A stretch of DNA of 64,000 nucleotides from Mesorhabditis belari (Eukaryota > Nematoda > Chromadorea > Rhabditida > Rhabditidae). Under the pieces are notes generated by a model, which searched no databases, had not been told where the DNA came from, and saw nothing but the letters and a program-made list of their open reading frames with translations. The translations under genes and the position numbers were made by a program. Numbering within the stretch: position 1 is the first letter of the stretch; each line of letters starts with the position of its first letter. The DNA lies in assembly GCA_958450365.1 (NCBI GenBank), contig CAUEEP010000936.1, positions 1,363,001 to 1,427,000 of the forward strand, in the 5' to 3' direction. Shown here piece by piece: positions 20,901 through 27,425 of the stretch.

Positions 20901-23333
20901 ATTCTAAAAGTAAAAAGGCAGAGTTTTGAGGGTTTTATTTATAGTTTATAGTCTAGATTTATATTTTTCTTTATCTTTATCTTTATAATGATGATTCTTT
21001 ATAATGATGATTCCTTATAATGATGATTCCTTATAATGATGATTCTTTATAATGCGGATGATTTTTCGGTGCTTGTCGGCTCTACATCCACAAAGACTTT
21101 TCTCGTTTAAGCATCCCCATGCGAGTCTTCTCGGTTATCGCTTTTCTAATGAATGACTGATCGACTGATTGACTCCAGCACTCTCCTTCACTGAAGATAA
21201 TCACCCGTCACAAGTTGTCAGCTTCTAGCTTAACTGAGTTGAGTCTGTCGTCGATGTCGTCGTCTCTGTCGATGTTTAACCAACAAGCACCGATTTTTCA
21301 TTTCCTTATTTACCCACATTGACACTTAAATCACTAGAATCTAAAGGTGTATCCAAAAATATTGTCAAGTTTAGAGCATGCCGAAGAAGCGAAGAACCAA
21401 AGCTGATTAGTATGACATTACGAACTAAAGATCTTCTACTGTAAGTAAAGCGCTATTGCATAAGAAGCTACAATGTTACAGGACTAGATCGAGGTATAAT
21501 ATTTGAGTGCTCATTAGAGCTACGAACTAGTATCATTTTAGATTAAACATTGGATCTGAAACAAACAACTAGTACAACTAGTACAACGAGTACAAGGAGT
21601 ACAACTAGTACAACTAGTACAACTAGTGCAACTAGTACAACTAGTACAACAAACAACTGGAACTAGTAATAGGCTGGACTTGATGCCTGAATAGATCTGA
21701 AAGATGCAAGATTTCAGCTCATGAGCTGGACTAGGTTAGGCTGAGCTGGACTAGGTTGGGCTGAGCTGGACTAGATTAGGCTGAGCTGGACTAGATTAGG
21801 CTGAGCTGGACTAGGTTAGGCTGAGCTGGACTAGGTTAGGCTGAGCTAGACTAGATGAGGCTGAGCTGGACTAGATTAGGCTGAGAGCTTGAAGAGATGA
21901 ACTCATATCTATAAGATCCATATCATACTTGAAACTGTAGTTATAGCGCTCTAAATACTTGATATAATCTACTTAAATCTACTTGATTCCTATTTAAAGC
22001 AAGAGTGCAATAGCAAGAGTACAAATTACAAGTACAAAAGTAGTACAAATTCAGCTTACAACTCAGCTTTGTCCTCAAATTGATTAAATTGAGAATTGTG
22101 AGATATGAGTGAACTCAAATAAGCTATCGAAAAGTTCTGTGCATGAATTGAGTAAACGAATGAGAGAGAAATTGCACAAGTTATCAATTCAATCACACTT
22201 CTCACATTCAATCACATTCAATCTCTCTTTCTCTTTCTCTTTTCCCTTTCTCTTTTCAGAATGATTCACCACGGGTGGCGCCCCATTTTGATTATTCCGC
22301 ATTCTTTTCAACACTCTATTTTACTGCCAAATGCTTCACACTTCAACTTTAAAGATCAATAAGAGTTCTATAGAGTTTATCTAACATATTCGAAGAGTTA
22401 GAGTGATTTTTTTGAGTAGTTAAAGAGTAATTTCATTGCAATCACTGCCTTTTGACTTTGAAGAGCATAATTCAAGTTTTAAAATCAATTTGAATTCTTT
22501 CTACAAATCTGGAATAAAGCAAGCTATCTTTTCCGCATTTCACTTTCACTTAAGGTTTAAGAAATTCTAGATATTCAGTTAGAAACATTGATAATACTTA
22601 TCAGTGTTTCTAACTAATTCTTTGTGACAGACAAGACAGACAAGACAAGACAGACAGGACAAGACAGACAGGACAAGACAGACAGACAAGACAGACAGGA
22701 CAGACAAGACACAAAGTGCACAAAGAATAGAAACACTGATAAGTATGCACAAAGTTTTATACACGAGATCATTGACATTCATAATTCGACTCTTTGTACA
22801 AAGTGTTTATGCAAAGTTCGACTTATGATTGAAGTGATGGGGAAACTGGCTTTTAAATGTTATCAATGAACTGACACTTGTCTTGTCTTGTCTTGTCATG
22901 TCTGTCTTGTCCTGTCTGTCTTGTCCTGTCTGTCTTGTCCTGTCTGTCTTGTCCTGTCTGTCTTGTCCTGTCTGTCTTGTCCTGTCTGTCTTGTCCTGTC
23001 TGTCTTGTCCTGTCTGTCTTGTCCTGTCTGTCTTGTCCTGTCTGTCTTGTCCTGTCTGTCTTGTCCTGTCTGTCTTGTCCTGTCTGTCTTGTCCTGTCTG
23101 TCTTGTCCTGTCTGTCTTGTCCTGTCTGTCTTGTCCTGTCTGTCTTGTCCTCTCTGTCTTGTCCTGTCTGTCTTGTCAATTTTGTCTATTTCAAACTTGT
23201 CAATTTCAATTTCAATGAAAATTATCATAAAAGAATTGTTTTCAAATCGCTTAAACCAAATTTTCTGAGGTAAATTATAAAATTTTAGCAACTTTTTTGA
23301 TAAACTCACGGAGGATTTTGAGGAAAGTGACAT
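1913..23333 (-). CDS. Anillin-like protein (anillin homology region plus PH domain)
   Basis: Fourteen exons join in phase: 23310-23333 (ATG), 20325-20446, 19347-19447, 16876-16996, 15937-16007, 15614-15675, 14461-14602, 13195-13260, 12180-12265, 9966-10046, 6082-6238, 5489-5611, 5122-5273 and 1913-2125 (TGA), giving about 506 aa. Residues ~20-236 resemble the C2-like anillin homology region (SIGVSQISIPL, SYSMFVTLQT, GSAHFNLIARCLLVL, PLYGHLVSRLVCLP). Residues ~239-352 look like a PH domain ending in the anillin-type helix IWTNAIEHQLNDALIW. The tail is Ser/Thr/Lys-rich. Anillins scaffold septins, actomyosin and RhoA at the cytokinetic ring and germline bridges. The usual long N-terminal actin/myosin-binding part is absent, as in short nematode anillins. 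The 8-residue first exon is the weakest call: an acceptor (CCTTTTCAG, exon from 23400) would suit trans-splicing, but further upstream exons cannot be excluded. Rhotekin-like is the main alternative. Exon phases are seen; the family call is by eye. Confidence 0.68.
2169..2381 (-). mobile_element. CCGTA-TIR MITE, copy 1
   Basis: About 213 bp in reverse orientation, with ends CCGTATTTTCTCTAATAGTA and its complement (right end degraded). The interior shares the ATCGATGTGGGGTCGG and GATGAGATCTTG blocks with the copies at 26.3, 28.7, 29.2, 34.8, 35.3 and 59.7 kb. No ORF of its own. It sits in the last intron of the anillin-like gene. Confidence 0.8.
2524..2939. repeat. Right arm of the long inverted repeat
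   Basis: Reverse complement of 1-439 with small indels; see the left arm. It lies inside the last intron of the anillin-like gene. Confidence 0.75.
2945..3300. repeat. Dispersed repeat, first copy
   Basis: The segment, including AGACGTCTCATTCTG and AAAAGCTAGACGTC, recurs reverse-complemented at about 38450-38690 and more diverged at about 39385-39540. No coding capacity or clear termini were identified. Confidence 0.6.
3590..4844 (-). mobile_element. Full-length but dead mariner element
   Basis: The 1255-bp element starts TTAGGTTGGCAACTTAATAA and ends in the inverted copy (about 27 bp of TIR). It is flanked by TA duplications at 3588-3589 and 4845-4846. It carries a disabled transposase on the minus strand. 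Insertion into the TA-rich satellite, inside an anillin-like intron, is clean. Confidence 0.93.
3664..4685 (-). pseudogene. Mariner transposase pseudogene
   Basis: The frame starts MEDKKFRIRAVLFYDF at 4685. It contains TAG after YDF, TAA after AEIF, and TGA in place of the W of the WVPHEL motif. A frameshift near 3790-3800 separates SLKHFF from the C-terminal end RRWEEVIDTNGEYLSN. The three catalytic Asp contexts remain readable (SDETW, HDNAKPH, YSPDLAPSDY), matching the DD34D mariner pattern. Three nonsense codons plus a frameshift mean it cannot make active enzyme. It is about 340 codons long if repaired, the normal family length. Confidence 0.92.
5675..5860. repeat. Tandem duplication of ~95 bp with GCTGAACAATGG units
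   Basis: GCTGAACAATGG is repeated, followed by CTATGAGTTCGAGCCTA and GCACGTTACTTTACCAAA. The whole block occurs twice in tandem inside an anillin-like intron. The open frame at 5787-6098 is a by-product. Confidence 0.7.
6487..7006. mobile_element. 520-bp mariner-type MITE, family N copy 1
   Basis: TIRs begin TTGGGTTGGGGACTATGACT and end in the inverted copy; TA is duplicated at 6485-6486 and 7007-7008. It is similar, in opposite orientation, to copies at 53649-54167 and 54366-54885. No complete transposase. Open frames here are incidental. Confidence 0.85.
7400..7556. mobile_element. Truncated copy of the TTAGGTTGATGCATAAG element
   Basis: This ~157-bp stretch matches the first part of the element at 7784-8512 but has no matching right end nearby. 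It serves as an empty-site reference for the SINE insertion in the second copy (AATTTCGGTT is uninterrupted here). Confidence 0.65.
7784..8512. mobile_element. Mariner-type non-autonomous element with a SINE inside
   Basis: The left end TTAGGTTGACGCATAAG and right end CTTATGCATCAACCTAA are inverted copies, and TA is duplicated at 7782-7783 and 8513-8514. It is 729 bp including a ~202-bp tRNA-headed insertion at 7917-8118. No transposase frame is seen. Confidence 0.8.
7917..8118 (+). mobile_element. tRNA-headed SINE
   Basis: The insertion carries an A-box-like CAGTTGGCCGACTGGTTAGG and a B-box GGTTCGATCCC. A ~120-bp non-tRNA tail follows with TTCTTTTTCCCATTAAG, a block also seen after the tRNA-like unit at 20.0 kb. 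AATTTC is present on both sides (7911-7916 and 8119-8124) and once in the empty sister copy at 7.5 kb, giving a likely target duplication. The anticodon arm does not fold canonically. Confidence 0.75.
8517..9540. mobile_element. CCGTAATAATTC-TIR element with CGGTT satellite
   Basis: The 1024-bp element has ends CCGTAATAATTCTAATAGAA and its inverted copy, with TA at 8515-8516 and 9541-9542. It abuts the preceding element. The interior (8920-9475) is built of CGGTTCGGTTCGGTTTC and its complement, forming large hairpins. ORFs through it are low-complexity artefacts. The TIR resembles the CCGTA MITEs elsewhere. Confidence 0.8.
9690..9965. repeat. Intron segment copied to 17.4-17.6 kb
   Basis: The block from about 9765 to the splice donor of the exon at 9966-10046 recurs at about 17383-17580 with ~93% identity. 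The block TAAAGACTGATGCATTAAG through CAACAGCTCCTAGGG (9710-9760) recurs at 17600-17620 and 18105-18135. Confidence 0.75.
10121..10641. mobile_element. ~520-bp mariner-derived MITE, family M copy 1
   Basis: The ends TTGGGTTGATGAATTGAAAA and the inverted complement enclose an internal inverted repeat (CATTTTGGTGTCAATGGAAA and its complement). A scrap of transposase C-terminus ([10 protein letters not shown]...NGN) is also present. Same family as 25630-26137, 48794-49312 and 55420-55938. Confidence 0.82.
10745..10900. repeat. Imperfect palindrome
   Basis: AACAAAGTTTTCCCATGAAA with AACTCTTA is followed ~80 bp later by the complement (TAAGAGTT...CATGGGAAAACTTTG). It is a small foldback of ~150 bp with no TIR family assigned. 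Confidence 0.6.
11113..11293. repeat. Direct repeat, copy 1
   Basis: The ~183-bp block starting TTGGTCACTCGCATTTCGG recurs at 11653-11833 with ~92% identity. The two copies flank a maT transposase remnant. Confidence 0.85.
11328..11526 (+). pseudogene. maT/Tc1-mariner transposase C-terminal remnant
   Basis: The frame reads RLNPLDYSIWSILE then SLIQSLKKALDEIP and ends with a stop after FPKRLRQ. NPLDYxxW is the region of the third catalytic Asp in the nematode maT group. Everything upstream (HTH, first two Asp) is missing, so it is a fragment. Confidence 0.8.
11653..11833. repeat. Direct repeat, copy 2
   Basis: Second copy of the block at 11113-11293. Confidence 0.85.
12905..13145. repeat. AGCTGTAAACTGTCTGGCCTGGA tandem repeat (~21 bp)
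   Basis: About ten degenerate copies of a 21-22 bp unit (AGCTGTAAGCTGTCTGGCC) lie in an anillin-like intron just 3' of the exon at 13195-13260. Confidence 0.8.
13530..13900. repeat. TTGAATTTGAATTGAATTTG-type degenerate repeat
   Basis: Irregular mixture of TTGAATTTGAA, TTGTATTTGTA and CTAGATAGTCA units, intronic. Confidence 0.7.
14723..15052. repeat. 15-bp satellite GTTAGCTCTGAAGCT, ~21 copies
   Basis: Nearly perfect 15-bp units run from 14730 to 15045. Because 15 is a multiple of three, all frames stay open and a 109-aa pseudo-protein (LALKL repeats) appears; it has no start context, splice support or composition of a real gene. Intronic in the anillin-like gene. Confidence 0.93.
15150..15545 (+). 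repeat. Two tandem tRNA-headed SINE copies
   Basis: TGGCTCAGTGGTTAGAGCAT (A-box) and GGTTCGATCCC (B-box) start copy 1. Copy 2 at ~15377 retains the A-box but has lost the B-box. Both end with AACCAGATGGAAACCTACAC followed by ATCTAGTGCACAGAATTA. Neither folds into a tRNA with a valid anticodon stem. Confidence 0.75.
16235..16725. repeat. CTAGCTAGCTGT satellite
   Basis: About 490 bp of CTAGCTGTCTAGCTAGCTGT units with occasional base changes, self-complementary because CTAGCTAG is palindromic. It is preceded at 16095-16235 by inverted copies of AAAAGGCTTTTAAAAGG. Intronic, anillin-like gene. Confidence 0.9.
17150..17330. mobile_element. maT-type ends and direct repeat
   Basis: AGGGTGAGCCAAAATTCCGA and TACAGGGTGAGCCAAAATTC, both typical CAGGGTG-type maT termini, occur 55 bp apart. 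The following segment 17229-17321 (AGCTTCATATAGCTTGAGAA and on) is repeated directly at 18266-18356. The flanked interval thus looks like a composite insertion. Confidence 0.65.
17383..17620. repeat. Copy of the intron segment at 9.77-9.96 kb
   Basis: It matches 9765-9965 and stops exactly where that copy meets the splice donor (CTCAC), then continues with the block TAAAGACTGATGCATTAAG that lies on the other side in the 9.7-kb copy. The order is rearranged. Confidence 0.75.
17625..18108. repeat. Homopolymer-dominated stretch, possible assembly artefact
   Basis: About 480 bp of T, A and G homopolymers (including a G17 run) interrupt a repeat that is continuous at 9725-9745 (GCATTAAG followed directly by AATAAAATCTAG). 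No biology can be read from it. Confidence 0.7.
18395..18735 (+). pseudogene. Internally deleted maT transposase
   Basis: The N-terminal half shows SVRKMSQKLGKSLRRIIKNK, the HTH-to-linker region of maT-type transposases (pattern S-x-RKMA-x-L-x(n)-RRIVK). It then jumps to SLKKALEKAWEELD, a C-terminal motif also found at 11.4 kb. The catalytic centre is deleted. It lies in the intron between the exons at 20325-20446 and 19347-19447 or nearby sequence of the anillin-like gene. Confidence 0.7.
19215..19365. repeat. Interstitial telomere-like TTAGGC array in a local duplication
   Basis: GCTTAGGCTTAGGCTTAGGC (four TTAGGC units) lies at 19266-19292 between two copies of ATGATTCAATTGTACCTCC plus TTTTTGCTT (19240-19265 and 19333-19359). 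The second copy is the true exon/donor edge of the anillin-like exon at 19347-19447. TTAGGC is the nematode telomere hexamer. Confidence 0.85.
19515..19850. repeat. 12-bp repeat TTCTGATTCTAG
   Basis: About 27 copies of TTCTGATTCTAG/TTCTGATTCTAA, intronic. The 90-aa open frame through it (LILVLILV) is an artefact of a period divisible by three. Confidence 0.92.
19990..20280 (+). repeat. Two tRNA-like SINE units in tandem
   Basis: Each has CATAGCTGGCTAAGAG, AGCTCAGTATCTTAGTCG and a B-box-like AGGTCAAAGGTTCAATCC (first copy GGTTTAATCCC). The first is followed by TTCTTTTTCCCATAAA, shared with the SINE at 7.9 kb. No canonical anticodon loop. Intronic in the anillin-like gene. Confidence 0.65.
20465..20790. 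repeat. ~59-bp tandem repeat
   Basis: About six copies of TAGTCCTTTAGCTTAAAATA followed by AGTCTACCAAAAGACTTCAAA lie immediately 5' (transcription sense) of the exon at 20325-20446. Confidence 0.85.
20985..21055. repeat. 17-bp repeat TATAATGATGATTCTT
   Basis: Four to five copies of CTTTATAATGATGATTC, intronic. Confidence 0.75.
21565..21895. repeat. ACAACTAGT and AGGCTGAGCTGGACTAG repeats
   Basis: A 9-bp ACAACTAGT array (21570-21650) is followed by about eight copies of a 20-bp unit TTAGGCTGAGCTGGACTAGA (21715-21890). Intronic or 5' of the anillin-like gene. Confidence 0.85.
22594..22750. repeat. GACAAGACAGACAG array inside a hairpin
   Basis: A short GACAGACAAGACAGACAGGA array is bracketed by TTATCAGTGTTTCTAACTAA and its near-complement (AATAGAAACACTGATAAG), forming a stem around the array. 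It is the reverse complement of the array at 22878-23180. Confidence 0.75.
22878..23180. repeat. 14-bp satellite TGTCTTGTCCTGTC, ~20 copies
   Basis: Almost perfect 14-bp units. With a period not divisible by three and no stop in any frame, it keeps all six frames open, producing several overlapping 110-145-aa pseudo-ORFs. Located in the first intron of the anillin-like model. Confidence 0.94.
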
Positions 23334-23799
23334 CTTTGTTTAAAGCAATTTCTATAGTCGGAAGAATAGTAAATTTCAAGGAATACGATCACTGAATTAT
23401 CTGAAAAGGAAATTTTAAATTAATAATGATAAATGAGAAGAAAGAAAGCTTCATTTTGCAATTACTTTCACGATAATCGTCTTGAGTTTGAAAAAAATTG
23501 ATGGAAGATGGGTAAAATCTGCTGACTTTTGTGATCTAGCCATAGAAATCGAAGAAAAATTACATTATCTCGAAGAAAAGGTTATAATATTCATAAATTT
23601 GATAAATGTTAAGGAAAACTACAAGAACAAAGAGGATATTTACACGTCGAATTGCAATGGATCGGATAGAATTCATTACCGATAATCTACTACGAAAGAA
23701 CAGTGTCTGTACGACGTCTGTACGGATGGGCTCTACGAGCTTTTTCTCAGCCATCTTTGAGCCAAAAAGACTAAACTAACTAAAGAAAACTCCTCACAT

Positions 23800-24190
23800 A
23801 ATATATGTTATGTCATTTAAAATAAAAATTCAAAAATTGGGGGTTGAGTAACACTACGGGGGAACCGAACCCGTAGCACAGCCGTCACGCTGTCCGAGCC
23901 GTAAACAAGCCCTCTCCCGACTGCGCCACCGCGACAACAAGGGCCTGGCCAGAAAAACCCGACTAAGACTTAACGATGGGTTTTTCTCACTGAATCTTTG
24001 TGTCACCGTCAGCCAGAAAAGGCTGTTAGGCATTAGGCTGGTTTTTCTGGCTAAGGATTTGTTGTCGCCATGGCCTAGTGGAGAGGGCGCGTTTTAACGG
24101 CTCACGCAATCCCGGTTCGACCCCGCTCATACCTATCAATTGGAGTTTTCTCTTTTAAATTTTGGAATTTTTATTTGAGACGCCACAACT
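23800..24190. mobile_element. Composite element: two tRNA-like units in inverted order, copy 1
   Basis: A minus-strand tRNA-like unit (A-box TGGCGCAGTCGGGAGAGG, B-box GGTTCGGTTCC; 23860-23935) and a plus-strand one (CATGGCCTAGTGGAGAGG, GGTTCGACCCC; 24060-24130) flank a hairpin-forming spacer (AAAAACCCGACTAAGAC and complementary AGGCTGGTTTTTCTGGCT). The outer flanks are also complementary (CATTTAAAATAAAAATTC versus GAATTTTTATTTGAGACG). Related copies lie at 24440-24760 and 31795-32220. Confidence 0.65.
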
Positions 24191-24584
24191 ATATTAGAAG
24201 ACTTTTTTAAAAAGAATTATGTTTTAAAAATCATAAAAAAAAATCCATGCCCAAGCCAAACAGAGAATTTGTCGTCAAACCTTTATTCATTTGAAGCCAA
24301 GTTAGAAATCAAGTATAAACAGGTTTTACTAATATTCGATAAGACTATCTAAACTCCAATTTTCTTCTATGATACCATTTGCATATAGCGTTCAATCTAG
24401 ATTTGCATATCAATGACGAGTCAGCAAGCAGCATTTTGGGCATAAATAGAGCCTGCTCCCGACTACGCCAACGTGACAACAAGCCTCTGGCCAGAAAAAC
24501 CCGACTAAGACTTAACGATAGGTTTTTCAGACTCAATCTTTTTGTCACCGTCAGCCAGAAAAATCCGCTGTTAGGCATTAGGCT

Positions 24585-24614
24585 GGATTGGAAGACAACT
24601 ATTATAAGACAAAG
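24585..24614 (+). pseudogene. 30-nt fragment of a fucosidase exon
   Basis: The triplets read GLEDNYYKTK, matching [10 protein letters not shown] in the active-site exon of the fucosidase gene at 35.5-35.65 kb and the fragment at 28976-29065 (29 of 30 nt). The sister repeat at 24.04 kb lacks it: GCTGG continues directly into TTTTTCTGGC. It is an inserted exon scrap. Confidence 0.75.
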
Positions 24615-24747
24615 TTTTTCTGGCATAGCGTAGTGGGGAGGGCGCGTTTTTACGACTCACGCAATCCCGGTTCGACGCCCCGTCATACCTATCAATTGGA
24701 GTTTTCTCCCTTAAATTTTGGAATTTTTATTTGAGACGTCACAACTA

Positions 24748-24864
24748 CCGTATTCTCTCTAATAGTAGTGCGCACTACTATTTTTTCAACCCCCACATGG
24801 ACCTCAATACTATTAGAGAGTGCACTACTATTAAAGAGTGCATCCTCTATTAGAGAGAATACGG
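24748..24864. mobile_element. Short CCGTA MITE with proven TA target site
   Basis: 117 bp, ends CCGTATTCTCTCTAATAGTA and complement. The empty site in the sister repeat (ACAACTATATTAGAAG at ~24184) shows TA duplicated on insertion. Confidence 0.9.
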
Positions 24865-25029
24865 TATATTAGAAGACTTTTTAAAAAAGTTAGAAAACAA
24901 GTATAAACAGGTTTTACTAATATTCGGTAAGACTATCTAAAGTCCAATATTCTTCTATGAAACCATTTGCATATAGCGTTCAATATAGATTTGCATATCA
25001 ATGACCAGTCAGCAAGCAGCATTTTGGAG

Positions 25030-25490
25030 CAAGTAGCAATATTCATAAACATTCAAAGTTCTGAAAATTATTGCTCTAGAAAGTTTTACAGAATCTAGAG
25101 CTTAAACTACAAACTTCAAGACTAGAAAAACCTTCAAAAAAAAAAAACAATTTCAAAAGCTTTTTCAAAAGTTTATAAAAACCAGAATCTTCTGTGTGTA
25201 CATTGCTGTACATAAAAGGGGAAAACATGTGTGTGGATGCATCTTTTTCGAGTGCTTTTCTCCTTGTCTCTTTTCTTTTTGTTTTTAGTCGATCTTTTGA
25301 TTGGAAAAAGACTGTAAAATGGTGTGTCACAAAAGAAAAAAAAAGAAGAAAAAGGGTAAATCACGAGAAATAAATAAAAGAAAAGAGTTTATGAAGAGAA
25401 ACGATTGATACAACTTGACTAGCAAAGCGAAAGATCGAATAACTGAATAACTTTAGACATAGTATTTGTTAAGATATCTAAATCAGCGTC
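25030..25490. other. No gene recognised
   Basis: AT-rich sequence with A-runs; short minus-strand frames (25076-25364) show no family resemblance or splice signals. Confidence 0.6.
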
Positions 25491-25496
25491 TTTGAT

Positions 25497-26230
25497 CTGC
25501 TGGATCCAGAGAATCCAATTGAATTTCTTAGACAGCAACCAGCGCTGATTCTAGAACCAAATTTAGAGGCCAAGTCAGTCAATTCATAATTTTCAGGCCT
25601 GGTTTTGGCCTGAACCAGCGCTGATTCTATTGGGTTGGTGAATTGTATGTCATACGTCACAGTTTGAGCACTTTCTTTAAAAGAAACCCATTTTGGTGTC
25701 AATGAAAAAGTTGTAGAGAATCAAAAATCAAGCTTATATCCAAATTTTCAGAACGATTCAAAACACTGTTTTTCAAGAAATGCCAAATTTACGAATTTTC
25801 ACAAAACTTGCATTTTAAGCGAAACTACTAAGTGTATCTTTTTGGAAATTTCGCTATAAGCCTCATTTTTGATTCTCTACAACTTTTCCATTGACACCAA
25901 AATGGGTTTCTTTTAAAGAAAGTGCTCAAACTGGGGCATCTCCAGTCCTCCATTTTTGAGTCTCACGCTTGTCTCACACACAAACCAAAATCCTACTACG
26001 AAAGAGGAATCCGCAAATTTCCTGTAAAATGGGCAGAAGTCGCCAATAATAATGGAAATTATTTGGAATCAATTTATGGTTTTATGTTGAATAAAGTTTT
26101 AGCTCAAAGTCCCGCAGTTTTCAATTCACCAACCTAATAGAACCAAATTTCCGGGGCCAAGTCAATCAATTCATAATTTCCAGGTCTGGTTTTGGCCTGA
26201 TCTAGCCTGACAGGCAATATTAAGTGTAAA
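25497..26230. repeat. CAGCGCTGATTCTAGAACC repeat interrupted by a MITE
   Basis: This matches the uninterrupted copy at 27979-28125 (GGATCCAGAGAATCCAATTG ... CTGACAGGCAATATTAAGTG). Part is locally duplicated. The family M MITE at 25630-26137 split the second CTGATTCTA|GAACC. Confidence 0.8.
25630..26137. mobile_element. Family M mariner-derived MITE, copy 2
   Basis: 508 bp with ends TTGGGTTGGTGAATTG and CAATTCACCAACCTAA; TA at 25628-25629 and 26138-26139. The sister repeat at 28.03 kb is the empty site. The frame at 25922-26137 keeps only the transposase C-terminal motif (ERGIRKFPVKWAEV...NGNYLE) read into the TIR, so it is not a functional gene. Confidence 0.9.
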
Positions 26231-26318
26231 AATTAATCGGTAATCTTTCTTTTTATATCTCAAGGTATGGGGACTCAATTCTAAAACCAATCTAGTCTGT
26301 ATTTCGATCTCCAGACTA

Positions 26319-26534
26319 CCGTATTTTTTCTAATAGTAGTCACCAAGCCGAGCCGAGTTGATGCCTATTTTACAGTTTCCAAGTTTTCACAGAAGCTCAA
26401 CACTCAAATCCCCCACTAGATCTCATCGTCAGCTACATTTTCCGACCCCACATCGATAGGTTCTGATAAGCGGTTCTCGAGATTTCGAGGAATTTAGGCA
26501 AGGCTCTGAGTGCACTACTATTAGAGAAAATATG
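26319..26534 (+). mobile_element. CCGTA MITE copy 2
   Basis: About 216 bp, ends CCGTATTTTTTCTAATAGTA and a slightly decayed complement. Confidence 0.85.
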
Positions 26535-27425
26535 GATTTATAGATTTCGAGAAATTTAGATAAAACAAACACCAAACAAAGAAAAAAAGCAAAATTTTAG
26601 CTAATTTTTACAAAGATAAAGTTCAAACAACGAAAGAGTCTACATCTAAACAGCTCAATGATGGCTTTGAAATATGGAAAGTTCAAGCAATTGTTTATGT
26701 GAAATGGCGAGGAAGGGAAAGGACAAAAGAGGCACAGAGAGCAGAACAGAAAGGGTTAACCATTCCCCATTTCTGTCCACCTCACTTGAAACTTTATGAC
26801 CCGTTTGCCCGCTGAAAATTGCACTTTGATTGCTCGCTAAGCAGTTTATGGAATGAAAGAGAAGTGAATTGTTAGCTAGTGACTAGTTAAATGGATTAGA
26901 TATCGATCTTGATATGATATCGATGATCTTGATAAGTGGATAAGATATCGATCTTATCGTTCAATTTTCTCTACAGCCTTGTCTTATTGTTAGCTCTAAA
27001 AGATTGTTGGCTTTAGTTTGGGAATTTGGTTCTTTTGTTAACGCTGATTACTTTGGATTCAATTGATCTATACCAAATTTTTGAATCCAACTAAGAAAAG
27101 AAATCTTTTTAATAAGGAACTTTGAGCTTTAACTGATCACATCTGACTGGCCTGTTTATCTGTTTTTATTTAAGAAAACGCTTTCAGCTTTTTGTTCTGT
27201 CGTCTCACTTTCGTCAAAAACCACAGAAATATGCACAGAAATGGAAACGTCCGCTATTTGGCACATTTATTTCTTAGCTTTCAACATCTCATACAAAAAT
27301 GTAAGCTTTTGAAAGTGTTTCAGAAAAAAAGAGACATTTTTATTGCATACAAAAAGTTTAGAGCTTTTTTCATGGTCATGAGAGGCCTTTTTTTTCGAAA
27401 ATACCTTTTCTGAACCAATTTTTAT
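26535..27425. other. No gene recognised
   Basis: AT-rich intergenic sequence with minor ATCGATCTTGATATGATATC-type repeats at 26905-26960. The 73-aa frame at 27192 lacks recognisable motifs. Confidence 0.55.

Larger units (their letters stand above)
24440..25030. repeat. Tandem duplicate of 23905-24430 (copy 2)
   Basis: The composite tRNA-like element plus its 3' flank (AAACAGGTTTTACTAATATTC ... GCATATAGCGTTCAAT) is repeated about 560 bp downstream at ~90% identity. Copy 2 gained a 28-nt fucosidase-like insert (24585-24614) and a small CCGTA MITE (24748-24864). Confidence 0.8.

Noticed and set aside
22255..22345. Plus-strand exon after CTTTTCAG (NDSPRVAPHFDYSAFF)
   Set aside because: Acceptor is good but the frame stops soon, no partner exons were found and the gene around it runs on the other strand.
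22853..23333. Overlapping ORFs of 110-145 aa on both strands
   Set aside because: They are translations of a 14-bp satellite with no stop in any frame.
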